From Gemmatimonadaceae bacterium (GTDB taxonomy: Bacteria > Gemmatimonadota > Gemmatimonadetes > Gemmatimonadales > Gemmatimonadaceae), in contig JAICWO010000005.1 in assembly GCA_025934775.1 (NCBI GenBank), forward strand, positions 1-64,000: DNA of 64,000 nt, read 5' to 3'. Position numbers and translations under genes: made by a program. The notes beneath the pieces were generated by a model that was given only the letters and a program-made list of their open reading frames with translations, had not been told where the DNA came from and ran no database searches. Of the stretch, positions 17,703-25,600 are shown one piece after another; position 1 is the stretch's first letter, and each line of letters begins with the position of its first letter.

Positions 17703-18785
17703 ATGACGACCGCGATTGGCGTGAACACCGAGTCCTCTCGCCGCACCACGCGGCCGGGTCGCGGACGTCCGGTGGCGACGGCGCGCCCGCACATCCGGCT
17801 TGCCGCGCTGCGCGTACCGCTCGTGGCGAAGCTCCTCGGCGCGAACGTCCTCGTCGTGGCGCTCCTGTGTGGTGTGTGGCTCGCGCACGGCGGAATGCTC
17901 TCGGCGTGGGCCGCGGCGGCGATCGTGGCCTCGATCGTCCTGTACTTGGCGCTCGTCGTCGTGGCGTTGCGCCCGATTCACGATCTCGAAACCGTGGCCG
18001 CACGACTCTGGCACGGCGATTTTGGCGCGCGCGTCGAGAAGTCGCTCGTCGCCGACCAGCAGGTGCTCCGCATCGGATCGATGTTCAACATCTTGCTCGA
18101 CGGTCTCGCGTCCGATCGCGCGCGCATGCGTGCGCTCGCGACCGAGGTGATCGCGGCCGGTGACCGGGAGCGGGCCGCGATCGCGCGCGAGCTGCACGAC
18201 TCGACGGCGCAGCGCATCGCGGCGCTGGTGCTCGAGCTGTCGGTGGCGGCGCGGAATGCGGCGGATCCCGACGCCGCCGAGCGAATGAGCAACGCGCGCG
18301 ACGCGGCGAGCGCGATTCTCGAGGAGGTGCGGCTGCTGTCGCAGAGCGTGCACCCCGCGGTGCTCGACGACCTGGGACTGGGCGCCGCGCTCCAGAAGAT
18401 GGCACGCGACTCGTCGAGCGGAACCGGGATCGACTTCGACGTCGACGCTCGGCGGCTCGTCACGCGACTGCCGCGCGACGTCGAGGGGGTGTTGTATCGT
18501 ATCGCGCAGGAAGCGGTACGGAACGCGACGCGGCATGCGTCGCCACGCCACGTCCACGTGACCGTCGACGCGGACCGCGACGTCGCGACGCTGCAGGTGC
18601 ACGACGACGGCGTCGGATTCGACCTGGCCGATGCGCAACGCCGCCGTCCCGGATTGGGGCTCACATCGATGCGCGAGCGCGCCGCGCTGGTCGACGGCTG
18701 GATCGAGATCAAAACCGCCCGAGGCAACGGCACGACGGTGACCGCCGTCGTGCCGGTAACGCCCACACTTGACGCGCTATATTAG
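17703..18785 (+). CDS. Sensor histidine kinase (NarX/UhpB type)
   Basis: This 360-residue protein has two transmembrane helices (about 43-62 and 66-90) with almost no loop between them, a HAMP-like segment (LRPIHDLETVAARLWHGDF), a HisKA_3 dimerisation domain with phospho-acceptor His (ARELHDSTAQ, H165) and a C-terminal HATPase domain (EAVRNATRHA, DDGVGFD, GLGLTSMRERA). With no periplasmic sensor domain, it probably senses within the membrane or through partners. It lies 8 bases upstream of its response regulator and 31 bases after the multicopper oxidase, so it may control the copper/nitrite genes. Confidence 0.9.
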   Translation: MTTAIGVNTESSRRTTRPGRGRPVATARPHIRLAALRVPLVAKLLGANVLVVALLCGVWLAHGGMLSAWAAAAIVASIVLYLALVVVALRPIHDLETVAARLWHGDFGARVEKSLVADQQVLRIGSMFNILLDGLASDRARMRALATEVIAAGDRERAAIARELHDSTAQRIAALVLELSVAARNAADPDAAERMSNARDAASAILEEVRLLSQSVHPAVLDDLGLGAALQKMARDSSSGTGIDFDVDARRLVTRLPRDVEGVLYRIAQEAVRNATRHASPRHVHVTVDADRDVATLQVHDDGVGFDLADAQRRRPGLGLTSMRERAALVDGWIEIKTARGNGTTVTAVVPVTPTLDALY

Positions 18786-18793
18786 GAGTCGCC

Positions 18794-19456
18794 ATGACCG
18801 GAGATGTCATTCGAGTAATCCTTGCTGACGACCACGCCGTCGTCCGCGCCGGTCTCAAAGCCGTGCTCGGGGCGGCGAAGGACATCGACGTCATTGGGGA
18901 AGCGAGGAACGGGCGCGAAGCCGTCGCGATGGCCGAACGGTTCAATCCGGACGTCGTGATCATGGATCTCGGAATGCCGGAGCTCGATGGCACGGCGGCG
19001 ACCAAGGAGATCGTCAGCAAGGGGCTCGCGGCGCGCGTGCTCATTCTGACGATGCAGGCGGAAGAGGACTATCTCGTGCCGCTGATGGAGGCTGGGGCGG
19101 CGGGCTATCTCGTGAAGAGCGTCGCCGATCGCGAGCTCGTCGACGCGGTGCGCGCGGTCGCGCACGGCGACGTGTACGTGCGCCCGGCCGCGGCGCGGGT
19201 GCTGGCCAAGAATCTCACGAGGAAGGATCCCGCCGCGATGGAGCGCGAGCGGTTCGAGAAGCTGACGCAGCGCGAACGTGACGTGCTGCGACTCGTCGCC
19301 CAAGGCTACTCCGCACCGGAGATCGGCGAGAAGCTGTTCATCAGCCCGAAAACCGTCGATACCTACAAGCAGCGTGTCCAGGAAAAGCTCGGGCTGGCGC
19401 ATCGTTCCGACTATGTGCAGTTCGCGTTGAGGCTGGGTTTGCTCGCGGAGACGTAG
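18794..19456 (+). CDS. NarL/LuxR-family response regulator
   Basis: This 220-residue protein has an N-terminal receiver with acidic pair DD (12-13), phospho-acceptor D58 (VVIMDLGMP) and the conserved Lys in LVKSV. The C-terminal LuxR helix-turn-helix (LTQRERDVLRLVAQGYSAPEIG) binds DNA. It is the cognate partner of the upstream HisKA_3 kinase. Its stop is 2 bases before the TTG of the next kinase gene, so the three are co-transcribed. The shared operators near 13.9 and 16.5 kb are possible targets, but this is not shown. Confidence 0.92.
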   Translation: MTGDVIRVILADDHAVVRAGLKAVLGAAKDIDVIGEARNGREAVAMAERFNPDVVIMDLGMPELDGTAATKEIVSKGLAARVLILTMQAEEDYLVPLMEAGAAGYLVKSVADRELVDAVRAVAHGDVYVRPAAARVLAKNLTRKDPAAMERERFEKLTQRERDVLRLVAQGYSAPEIGEKLFISPKTVDTYKQRVQEKLGLAHRSDYVQFALRLGLLAET

Positions 19457-19458
19457 GG

Positions 19459-21159
19459 TTGCTGGCGCCGCTGCTCATTGCCGTGTTGGTGCTGGCCCTG
19501 ATCGGCCAGCAGTGGTACGTGCGGTCGCGACTGCGCGCCCAGCGGCGCATTCAGGAAGAGCTTCGCGCCTCGCAAGCGAAATTCTCCGGGATTCTGGCGA
19601 TCGCCGCCGACGCGATCGTCACGGTCAATCACGATCTGCGCATCGTGAACTTCAATCGCGGCGCGGAAGAGATCTTCGGCCACGCCGCGGCCGACGCGCT
19701 CGGCCGGCATTTGAATATTCTCATACCGGCGCGCTATCGCGCGGCGCACGATACGTACATGGAGCGGTTCGCGCGCTCCGCCGTCACGGCGCGGCGCATG
19801 GGCGAGCGCCGCGAGATCTTCGGCCTCCGCTCCGACGGCACCGAATTCCCGGCGGAAGCGTCGATCTCCAAGCTCGTGACCGCCGACGGCATCCTGTTCA
19901 CGGTGGTGATGCGCGACATCACGCAGCAGAAGCGCTTGGAGGAAGGCGAGCGCTTTCTCGCCGAAGCGGGCAACCAGCTGGCCCAGACCCTCGCGCTCGA
20001 CACCACCGTCGCCGCGATCGCGGACTTGCCCGTGCCGCGTTTGGCCGACGCGGCAATCGTCGACCTCGTACCCGAAACCGGCGACGCGTTGCGTCGCACG
20101 CCGAGCACGCGGCAGCGCGCCGAGCTCACGCCAGCGCTCCGTGCGCTCGCCGATCACCGGCTGACGTACGATTCGCCTTCGCCGATCATCGACACGATCC
20201 GCCGCGGCCGGCGCGAGATCGTCGATCGCATCGACGAAGAGTGGCTCGAGGCCAACGCCGACTCGGGCGCGATTCCGTGGTGGCGCGAGCTCGGCGCGGG
20301 TTCGCTGCTGATCCTGCCGCTCGCCGCGGGCGGCGAGACGCTCGGTGCGATCACGTTGATTCGCGTCGGCGAAGGCGGCTTCGACGGCGATCAGCGCGGC
20401 CTCGCCGAGAAATACGCGGCGCTCGCCGCGACGACGCTCGACAACGTGCGCCTGTACCGTGCCGCGCAGCAGGCGAATCGCGCGCGGGACGAAGTGCTCG
20501 GCATCGTCTCGCACGACCTGCGCAATCCCATCAGCGCCATTGCCATGTGCGCGCGCGTGCTCCAGGACAGTCCGCCGAGCGATGCCGCGGCGCGCGGCGA
20601 TCTGCTGGAGACGATTCGCGCGTCGACCGATCAGGTGAATCGGCTCATTCAGGACCTGGTCGACATCGCGAGCATCGAGCGCGGCACGCTCGCCCTCGAG
20701 GTGCGCGACGAGGAGCCGGCGCGGATCGCGCTCCAGGCGCTGCACATGTTCGAGCTCGAGGCAAAAGGGCACGGCGTCGCGCTCCAGGCGACGCTTCCCA
20801 CGAACCTGCCGCTCGTCGCCGCCGATGCCGGCCGCGTCGTTCAGGTTCTCGGGAACCTCGTTCGCAACGCGATCAAGTTCACCCCCGAGGGCGGCCGCGT
20901 CACGCTCAGCGTCGCGCCCGACGACGGCGGCGTGCGCTTCATCGTGAGCGACACCGGCCGCGGCATCGCGGCGGAAAACCAGGCGCGCATCTTCGATCGG
21001 TACTGGGAGCTGGCGGATGGCGCGCGCACCCGTGGTTCGGGCCTCGGTCTGTCGATCGCCAAGGGCATCATCGAGGCGCACCGCGGCGAAATCTCGGTTC
21101 GCAGCGCGCCAGGGCAGGGGAGCACGTTTTCGTTCACGATCCCGCGCGTGCACGCCTGA
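19459..21159 (+). CDS. PAS-GAF sensor histidine kinase
   Basis: This 566-residue protein starts from TTG. One N-terminal transmembrane helix (about 3-17) precedes a PAS domain (about 40-155, ADAIVTVNHDLRIVNFN), a GAF-like domain (about 165-330), a HisKA domain with phospho-acceptor in GIVSHDLRNPISAI (about H352) and HATPase motifs (NLVRNAIKFT, DTGRGIA, GSGLGLSIAK). No receiver domain or adjacent dedicated regulator is present, so it may feed the upstream NarL-type regulator or act on another. It follows that regulator with only 2 bases between. Confidence 0.88.
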   Translation: MLAPLLIAVLVLALIGQQWYVRSRLRAQRRIQEELRASQAKFSGILAIAADAIVTVNHDLRIVNFNRGAEEIFGHAAADALGRHLNILIPARYRAAHDTYMERFARSAVTARRMGERREIFGLRSDGTEFPAEASISKLVTADGILFTVVMRDITQQKRLEEGERFLAEAGNQLAQTLALDTTVAAIADLPVPRLADAAIVDLVPETGDALRRTPSTRQRAELTPALRALADHRLTYDSPSPIIDTIRRGRREIVDRIDEEWLEANADSGAIPWWRELGAGSLLILPLAAGGETLGAITLIRVGEGGFDGDQRGLAEKYAALAATTLDNVRLYRAAQQANRARDEVLGIVSHDLRNPISAIAMCARVLQDSPPSDAAARGDLLETIRASTDQVNRLIQDLVDIASIERGTLALEVRDEEPARIALQALHMFELEAKGHGVALQATLPTNLPLVAADAGRVVQVLGNLVRNAIKFTPEGGRVTLSVAPDDGGVRFIVSDTGRGIAAENQARIFDRYWELADGARTRGSGLGLSIAKGIIEAHRGEISVRSAPGQGSTFSFTIPRVHA

Positions 21160-21232
21160 CCTTGACGGCGCGGCACAAATGGCGCATCAGGCGAATCCGA
21201 ACGAGCGTGTGATCGATCGCGACCGAACGGAC

Positions 21233-22348
21233 ATGCCGCGCCTATCTCAGTTCATCCGGGAGCATCGCAAGGACATTCTGGCTGCGTGGGAGACGTTCGC
21301 GCGCGAGCTGCCGTCCACGGGTTCGATGGACGTCGCCGCGTTGCGCGACCACGCGGAAGCGATGCTCGACAGCATTGCGCACGACCTCGAGCGTCCGCAG
21401 ACGGAGCAAGAGCGCGTCGAAAAATCGCAGGGCGGCCGGGATCCGGCGGCGGAGGCCGAGCTGTCGGCGGCCTCGAAGCACGGGCTTGGTCGGGCCGAGA
21501 GCGGGTTCAGCGTTGAGCACATGCTCGCCGAGTTTCGCGCGCTCCGGGCAAGCGTGATCAGTCTCTGGCGCGAGGAGCAGCGGCACGCCGGCCCGGACGA
21601 GCTGGAAGAGATGACGCGCTTCAACGAGGCGATCGACCAGGCGATCGCCGAATCGCTCGCCCGGTATATCCGCGAAGTCGAGAGCACGAGGGAGCGCTTT
21701 CTCGCGGTCCTGGGTCACGATCTACGCACGCCATTGAGCGCGATCATCACCTCCACGCAATTCCTGCTCGAGACAGCGCAGCTGACGAACGAGCAGCGAG
21801 ACATCGTCGCCGGCATGGAACGAAGCGGCCATCGGATGACCGAGCTCGTGCGGGACCTTCTCGATCTCGCCTTGACGCGCCTCGGCGGCGGGATTCCTCT
21901 CAAGCGCGGCGAAATGGACATGGGTGCGCTCGTGCGCGACGTCGTCGCGGAGGCAGCGGCGTCGAACCCGGACACGCGGCTCGACGTGGAAACGAGCGGA
22001 CCCCTCCACGGCGTGTGGGATCGGGCTCGGCTCGCGCAGGCATTGAGCAATCTCGTTGGCAACGCCATGCAGCACGGATCGCACACCGCGCCTATCACAC
22101 TGAGTGCCCGGGGTGACCAGCCCGGCGTGGTGACGGTCTCGGTCACGAACGAAGGGCCGCCGATCCCGGCGGACCAGATCGGGGGCCTGTTCAACGCGAT
22201 GAAGGGGAGCGCGAAGGGGCGCGATCGCCGGCACTTGGGACTCGGCCTGTACATCGTCGACAAGATCGTCGAGGCGCACGGCGGCCGGATCGACGTGCGG
22301 TCGTCCGAAGCGGAAGGCACAACGTTCGCGGTCTCGCTTCCGCGGTGA
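21233..22348 (+). CDS. RsbRD-type sensor histidine kinase
   Basis: This soluble protein of about 371 residues has an N-terminal RsbRD_N-like four-helix domain (LSQFIREHRKDILAAWETFA), a HisKA domain with phospho-acceptor H162 (AVLGHDLRTPLSAI) and an HATPase domain (NLVGNAMQHG, GLGLYIVDKIVEAHGG). The ATG at 21233 begins exactly where the RsbRD domain normally starts; an earlier ATG at 21179 would add 18 residues without domain content. No membrane segment is seen. It lies 73 bases after the PAS-GAF kinase. Related domains act in stress-response partner switching. Confidence 0.85.
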   Translation: MPRLSQFIREHRKDILAAWETFARELPSTGSMDVAALRDHAEAMLDSIAHDLERPQTEQERVEKSQGGRDPAAEAELSAASKHGLGRAESGFSVEHMLAEFRALRASVISLWREEQRHAGPDELEEMTRFNEAIDQAIAESLARYIREVESTRERFLAVLGHDLRTPLSAIITSTQFLLETAQLTNEQRDIVAGMERSGHRMTELVRDLLDLALTRLGGGIPLKRGEMDMGALVRDVVAEAAASNPDTRLDVETSGPLHGVWDRARLAQALSNLVGNAMQHGSHTAPITLSARGDQPGVVTVSVTNEGPPIPADQIGGLFNAMKGSAKGRDRRHLGLGLYIVDKIVEAHGGRIDVRSSEAEGTTFAVSLPR

Positions 22349-22423
22349 AGGTCCGCCCCGCGATGGTATCCGTCGTCAGCGCGGATGACGGCGACGCGCG
22401 TCACGCCGTTCAGAGACTGCTGA

Positions 22424-22452
22424 TTGCCATTAGGGGGTAACGCAGCTACCTT
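22424..22452 (+). promoter_or_regulatory. Promoter of the infA leader
   Basis: A -35 hexamer TTGCCA (22424-22429), a 17-base spacer and a -10 hexamer TACCTT (22447-22452) lie 5 bases upstream of the conserved leader. The promoter at the second leader copy has the same geometry (TTGCAA, 17 bases, TAGGTT, then 6 bases). This suggests that transcription begins within the conserved GAG at the leader's 5' end. Confidence 0.6.
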
Positions 22453-22457
22453 CATAA

Positions 22458-22534
22458 GAGCGACACACGCGCCGAGCGCGTGGACAAGTTCCGAGTGTCA
22501 TTGGGGCCTGCCGAATTGCGAGCAGGCCCTTTTT
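22458..22534 (+). ncRNA. Conserved 77-nt leader RNA with attenuator terminator (infA copy)
   Basis: The element begins GAGCGACACACGCG. Hairpin 1 (22466-22482) has 7-bp arms CACGCGC and GCGCGTG around loop CGA. A single-stranded linker follows, containing GTTCCGA. The terminator hairpin (22504-22529) has arms GGGCCTGC and GCAGGCCC and is followed by five T (22530-22534). The infA start codon is 67 bases downstream, so readthrough is needed for expression. About 70 of 77 positions match the copy before cspA (36066 to 35990, minus strand). In hairpin 1 the loop-closing C-G pair of this copy becomes U-G in the other, preserving the fold. It could be a cis attenuator, a free small RNA, or both. 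Confidence 0.75.
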
Positions 22535-22601
22535 GCGTTCTGTCGCACCGCGATCGCGGGAACGCTGCTGGCGTGCACGACGCCACCTTTAAACAATCGT
22601 C

Positions 22602-22820
22602 ATGAAAGAAGAAGCAATCGAAGTCGAAGGCGTGGTCGCCGAAGTCCTGCCGAGCGCGTTGTTTCGCGTGACGCTGTCCAACGGACATCAGCTCCTGGCC
22701 ACGGCCGCCGGGAAGATGCGGAAATTTCGCATTCGCATCCTCGCGGGCGATCACGTGACGGTCGCGATGTCGCCGTACGACCTCGCCCGAGGACGCATCA
22801 CCTTTCGACACAAGACCTGA
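22602..22820 (+). CDS. infA: Translation initiation factor IF-1
   Basis: This 72-residue complete OB-fold protein matches IF-1 throughout: [40 protein letters not shown] and [18 protein letters not shown]-1 binds the ribosomal A site during initiation, and in E. coli also has RNA-melting and antitermination activity and is cold-induced. The gene is not in a ribosomal-protein operon here; it stands alone behind the leader attenuator. No good Shine-Dalgarno is visible before the ATG. Two small hairpins (GCGTTC/GAACGC and GGCGT/ACGCC) lie between terminator and start codon. It is probably co-transcribed with the next small gene. Confidence 0.95.
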   Translation: MKEEAIEVEGVVAEVLPSALFRVTLSNGHQLLATAAGKMRKFRIRILAGDHVTVAMSPYDLARGRITFRHKT

Positions 22821-22830
22821 GGAGGCAACG

Positions 22831-23076
22831 ATGATCGAGATGCCAGCGCACGTGACCACCCGTTGGATCGCCACGCTCGGCCCCGACCAGCTCGTGGCGG
22901 CAGAGGCGCAGCTCTACTCGACATTTCATGTGCACGAGACGGCCGAGAAGTCCCGCGCGGGGACGCGGTACATGTTGCTGCAAGGGCCGACCGAGCTCGT
23001 GAACGCGTGGCAGCAGTGGGTGCTCGTGAACAACGAAGCGCGCGCACGCGGCGTGGTCATCCGGCGTTCGAGGTAA
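22831..23076 (+). CDS. Small uncharacterised protein co-transcribed with infA
   Basis: This 81-residue soluble protein lies 10 bases after infA with a perfect AGGAGG ribosome-binding site. It has no recognised domain. It is mixed alpha/beta with no membrane segment and a basic C-terminus (ARARGVVIRRSR). Because infA itself lacks a clear ribosome-binding site, this gene may be translated more efficiently. Co-transcription implies that it also falls under the leader attenuator. A role in cold or stress adaptation is only an inference from position. Confidence 0.7.
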   Translation: MIEMPAHVTTRWIATLGPDQLVAAEAQLYSTFHVHETAEKSRAGTRYMLLQGPTELVNAWQQWVLVNNEARARGVVIRRSR

Positions 23077-23235
23077 GGCTCCGCCGGCGGGTCGTGAGTA
23101 GTCGCTAATGTCGCGCGAGGCGCGACCGGCTTCCGCGTGCCCTGACACGATGCCGGGAGTTCTCCGGATCGACGGCGCGGCGCGCTGCCCCCACATTGAT
23201 CGCGCGCTCACGGGACGTGCACGCGGAGGGTGCCG

Positions 23236-23715
23236 ATGTCGCATCACACTACGCAGGCTCCGAAATTCGGCGAGTTGACTGACGCGCAGTGCTGGGAGCT
23301 CCTGTCGCGGAATCATGTGGGGCGACTTGGCTTCTTCAACCACGGCAGCGTGGACATCGAGCCCGTGCACTACGTCGCCGGCGACTCCTGGTTGTTCGTC
23401 CGCAGCGCGGAAGGAACGAAGATCGAGGCGTTCGCGCATCATCCGTACGTTGCGTTCGAAATCGACGAGATCGACGGGCCGTTCGACTGGCGCAGCGTGG
23501 TCGCGCGCGGAACGGTCTACATGATGTCCGAGACGGGCCCGCGCTTGGATCGAGTGATGTTCGAGAAGGCGCTCACGGCGCTCCGCTCCTTCATGCCGAA
23601 CGCGCTCGCGCCGGATGATCCGACGCCGCTGCGCGATCACCTCTACGGGATTCACGTCGATCGAGTCACCGGCCGCACGGCGCGCCCGCGGCCCGCCATG
23701 CCCTCTGGTGCGTGA
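23236..23715 (+). CDS. Pyridoxamine 5'-phosphate oxidase-like flavin-binding protein
   Basis: This 159-residue protein has the split-barrel fold of the PPOX family. Diagnostic stretches are LLSRNHVGRLGFFNHGSVDIEPVHYV at the start and VAFEIDEIDGPFDWRSVVARGTVYMM in the middle. Such proteins bind FMN or F420 and carry out redox chemistry or flavin storage; the substrate is not identifiable. The ATG at 23236 has GGAGGG 5 bases upstream, so it is preferred over the in-frame GTG at 23230. It stands alone, with about 160 bases before it and 100 after. Confidence 0.85.
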   Translation: MSHHTTQAPKFGELTDAQCWELLSRNHVGRLGFFNHGSVDIEPVHYVAGDSWLFVRSAEGTKIEAFAHHPYVAFEIDEIDGPFDWRSVVARGTVYMMSETGPRLDRVMFEKALTALRSFMPNALAPDDPTPLRDHLYGIHVDRVTGRTARPRPAMPSGA

Positions 23716-23815
23716 AGCCGGGCCGTCGGGAGAATGCCGCGCGTAGTTGTGATGAACCCCCGACAGTGAGCACCGCGTGAGTCGATGAGGTTCAGGTCGA
23801 CCTCTCACCAGTCTC

Positions 23816-24616
23816 ATGGGAATCGCGGTTCGCGCGGTTGAATCGATCGGCTCGAAAACGCTCCGCGCTCTGCGCGCCACGGGGCCCAATGCCCGTTTCG
23901 TCGGCGACGTGCTCGCGTCGGGGCGCGACGCGCGGACGTGGCTTGGGCAGACGATGACCCAGATGCGCCGCCTCGGAGTGGATTCGCTGCCGATCGCGGC
24001 GTTCATCGCGCTCTTCACCGGCATCGTGCTCGCGCTCCTCGCGAGCTACTCCTTCACGGGCGCGGTGCCGCTCTACTTCGTCGGCACCCTCGTCGAGAAG
24101 ACGGTGACGCTCGAGCTGGCGCCGGTGCTCACGGGGCTCGCCCTCGCCGGACGGGTCGGCGCCAACATCGCGGCCGAGCTGGGCACGATGCGCGTGACCG
24201 AACAGGTCGACGCGCTCGAGACGCTCGGTTACGACCCGGTGTCGTTCCTCGTGCTGCCGCGGGTGGTCGCGGGCGTGGCCATGTTTCCGGTGGTCGTCGG
24301 CGCGGCGATGCTCGTTGCCATGGTCGCCGGCGGAACGACGTCCGTGCTGCTGCTGCATCTCTCGTCGCCCGAATTCCTCAAGGGCGTGCGCCTGTTCTTT
24401 CAGGTGTTCGACGTGGAATACGGCCTCGTGAAGTCGGCGAGCTTTGGCGCGGCGGTCACGCTCGCCGGCTCCGCGTGCGGTCTGCGCGCGGGCGGGGGCG
24501 CCGTCGGTGTCGGCCGCGCGGCGACGTCGACCGTCGTCTACTCCGCGATCTGCATCCTCGTCCTCGACGCGTTGTGGGCCGTGACGTGGCTGCTCGGCCG
24601 CGAGGCCGCGCCATGA
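23816..24616 (+). CDS. mlaE: MlaE-type lipid ABC transporter permease
   Basis: This 266-residue protein has five or six transmembrane helices. MlaE hallmarks include LALAGRVGANIAAELGTMRVTEQVDALETLGYDP (spanning about residues 115-150) and a C-terminal GLRAGGGAVGVGRAAT segment. MlaE is the membrane core of the system that moves phospholipids between inner and outer membranes. The next gene, mlaD, overlaps its stop codon (ATGA). The ATPase MlaF, normally encoded alongside, is not in this cluster and must be supplied from elsewhere if the system works. Confidence 0.9.
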   Translation: MGIAVRAVESIGSKTLRALRATGPNARFVGDVLASGRDARTWLGQTMTQMRRLGVDSLPIAAFIALFTGIVLALLASYSFTGAVPLYFVGTLVEKTVTLELAPVLTGLALAGRVGANIAAELGTMRVTEQVDALETLGYDPVSFLVLPRVVAGVAMFPVVVGAAMLVAMVAGGTTSVLLLHLSSPEFLKGVRLFFQVFDVEYGLVKSASFGAAVTLAGSACGLRAGGGAVGVGRAATSTVVYSAICILVLDALWAVTWLLGREAAP

Positions 24617-25551
24617 GACGGAACAACGATGCCCTCGTCGGCGCGGTGGTCGTCATCGTCGTCGTGGCGCTGGTCGCCGCGATCGCGTGGGTGAAGCAAT
24701 CCGATCTCGGCGGAACGCAGCGCGACGTCATCGCGCACTTTAGAGATGTTGGAAACACCCGCGTGGGCAACGCCGTCGTGATCCGGGGTGTGGTCGGCGG
24801 GCGGATCGACGCGATCGAGCTCGCGCCGGATGGCTGGGTCGACGTCCGCATGAAGCTCGACCCCGCGGCCCGGCTGCCCTCCGAGCCCGTGGTGCTGCTG
24901 AGTGAATCGAGCTTGTTCGGCGACTGGCAGGCGACGATCGTGGAGCGCCGCTCGCTTCCGTCCGACGCGGCGCTGCGCGAGGCGATCGACGACGCCTCGC
25001 ACGACGGGCGGGCGCTCCCCGGCGCGTCGCTGCCCGGCATCGGCAAGCTCACGGCCGTGGCGGGACAGATCGCCGGCGACGTCGCGAGCGTCGCGAGCCG
25101 CGTCGGCACCGCGTTCGATGATTCGGCCGCGCGCGAGCTCCGCACGTCCATCCGCGACGTATCAGAACTCTCATCGACGCTGCGCCGCGTGGCGCGGGAC
25201 CATGCCTCCGACCTCGACACGCTCTCGGGCCAACTGCGCGTCGCCGTCGCCGCGCTCCAACGCGCGTCGCGCAGCGTCGAGACGACGTCGGGCCGGATCG
25301 ACTCGGCGACGAATTCCGACGAGGCGAGGCGGCTCGTCCAGAACTTCGCCGCGAGCGCCGACGAGCTGCGGCATGCCGGTGCCCAGGTGAGAGATCTGGC
25401 CGAGCGCCTGCGCACGACGCAGGCGCGCCGCTCGCCGCCGACCTGCGCGCCAACCCGAAGAAGTACGTCTCGGTGCGGCTCTTCTGACCTCCGGGAATCT
25501 CGGACAAGAATTCGGACCTTCGCCGACGCTTGCCGCGGCGCGCACTCGTGA
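24613..25551 (+). CDS. mlaD: MlaD-like substrate-binding protein, C-terminus frameshifted
   Basis: This 312-residue protein has an N-terminal transmembrane helix (about 8-26), an MCE/MlaD domain (FRDVGNTRVGNAVVIRGVVGG, about 43-110) and a long helical region (about 140-275). MlaD binds lipids in the periplasm beside MlaE. In the open frame, the last 40 residues are Arg/Ser/Cys-rich and unlike the family. The alternative frame just downstream reads ADLRANPKKYVSVRLF followed by TGA at 25485-25487, the normal MlaD ending. A 1-2 base indel therefore lies at about 25415-25436, and the native protein would end at 25487. Genuine mutation or sequencing error cannot be separated here. Confidence 0.8.
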   Translation: MRRNNDALVGAVVVIVVVALVAAIAWVKQSDLGGTQRDVIAHFRDVGNTRVGNAVVIRGVVGGRIDAIELAPDGWVDVRMKLDPAARLPSEPVVLLSESSLFGDWQATIVERRSLPSDAALREAIDDASHDGRALPGASLPGIGKLTAVAGQIAGDVASVASRVGTAFDDSAARELRTSIRDVSELSSTLRRVARDHASDLDTLSGQLRVAVAALQRASRSVETTSGRIDSATNSDEARRLVQNFAASADELRHAGAQVRDLAERLRTTQARRSPPTCAPTRRSTSRCGSSDLRESRTRIRTFADACRGAHS

Positions 25552-25600
25552 TCTTGTGGCAGCCGCGCGATAGGGCGCGGCGAATCAGGAGGATGGTGTC

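Noticed and set aside
22424-22834. Upstream frames across the leaders giving the shared peptide [11 protein letters not shown] before IF-1 and CspA
   Set aside because: The matching peptide is a by-product of the conserved RNA element (terminator stem and loop). It lacks a start signal in that frame and does not extend either true protein, whose families begin at the called ATG.
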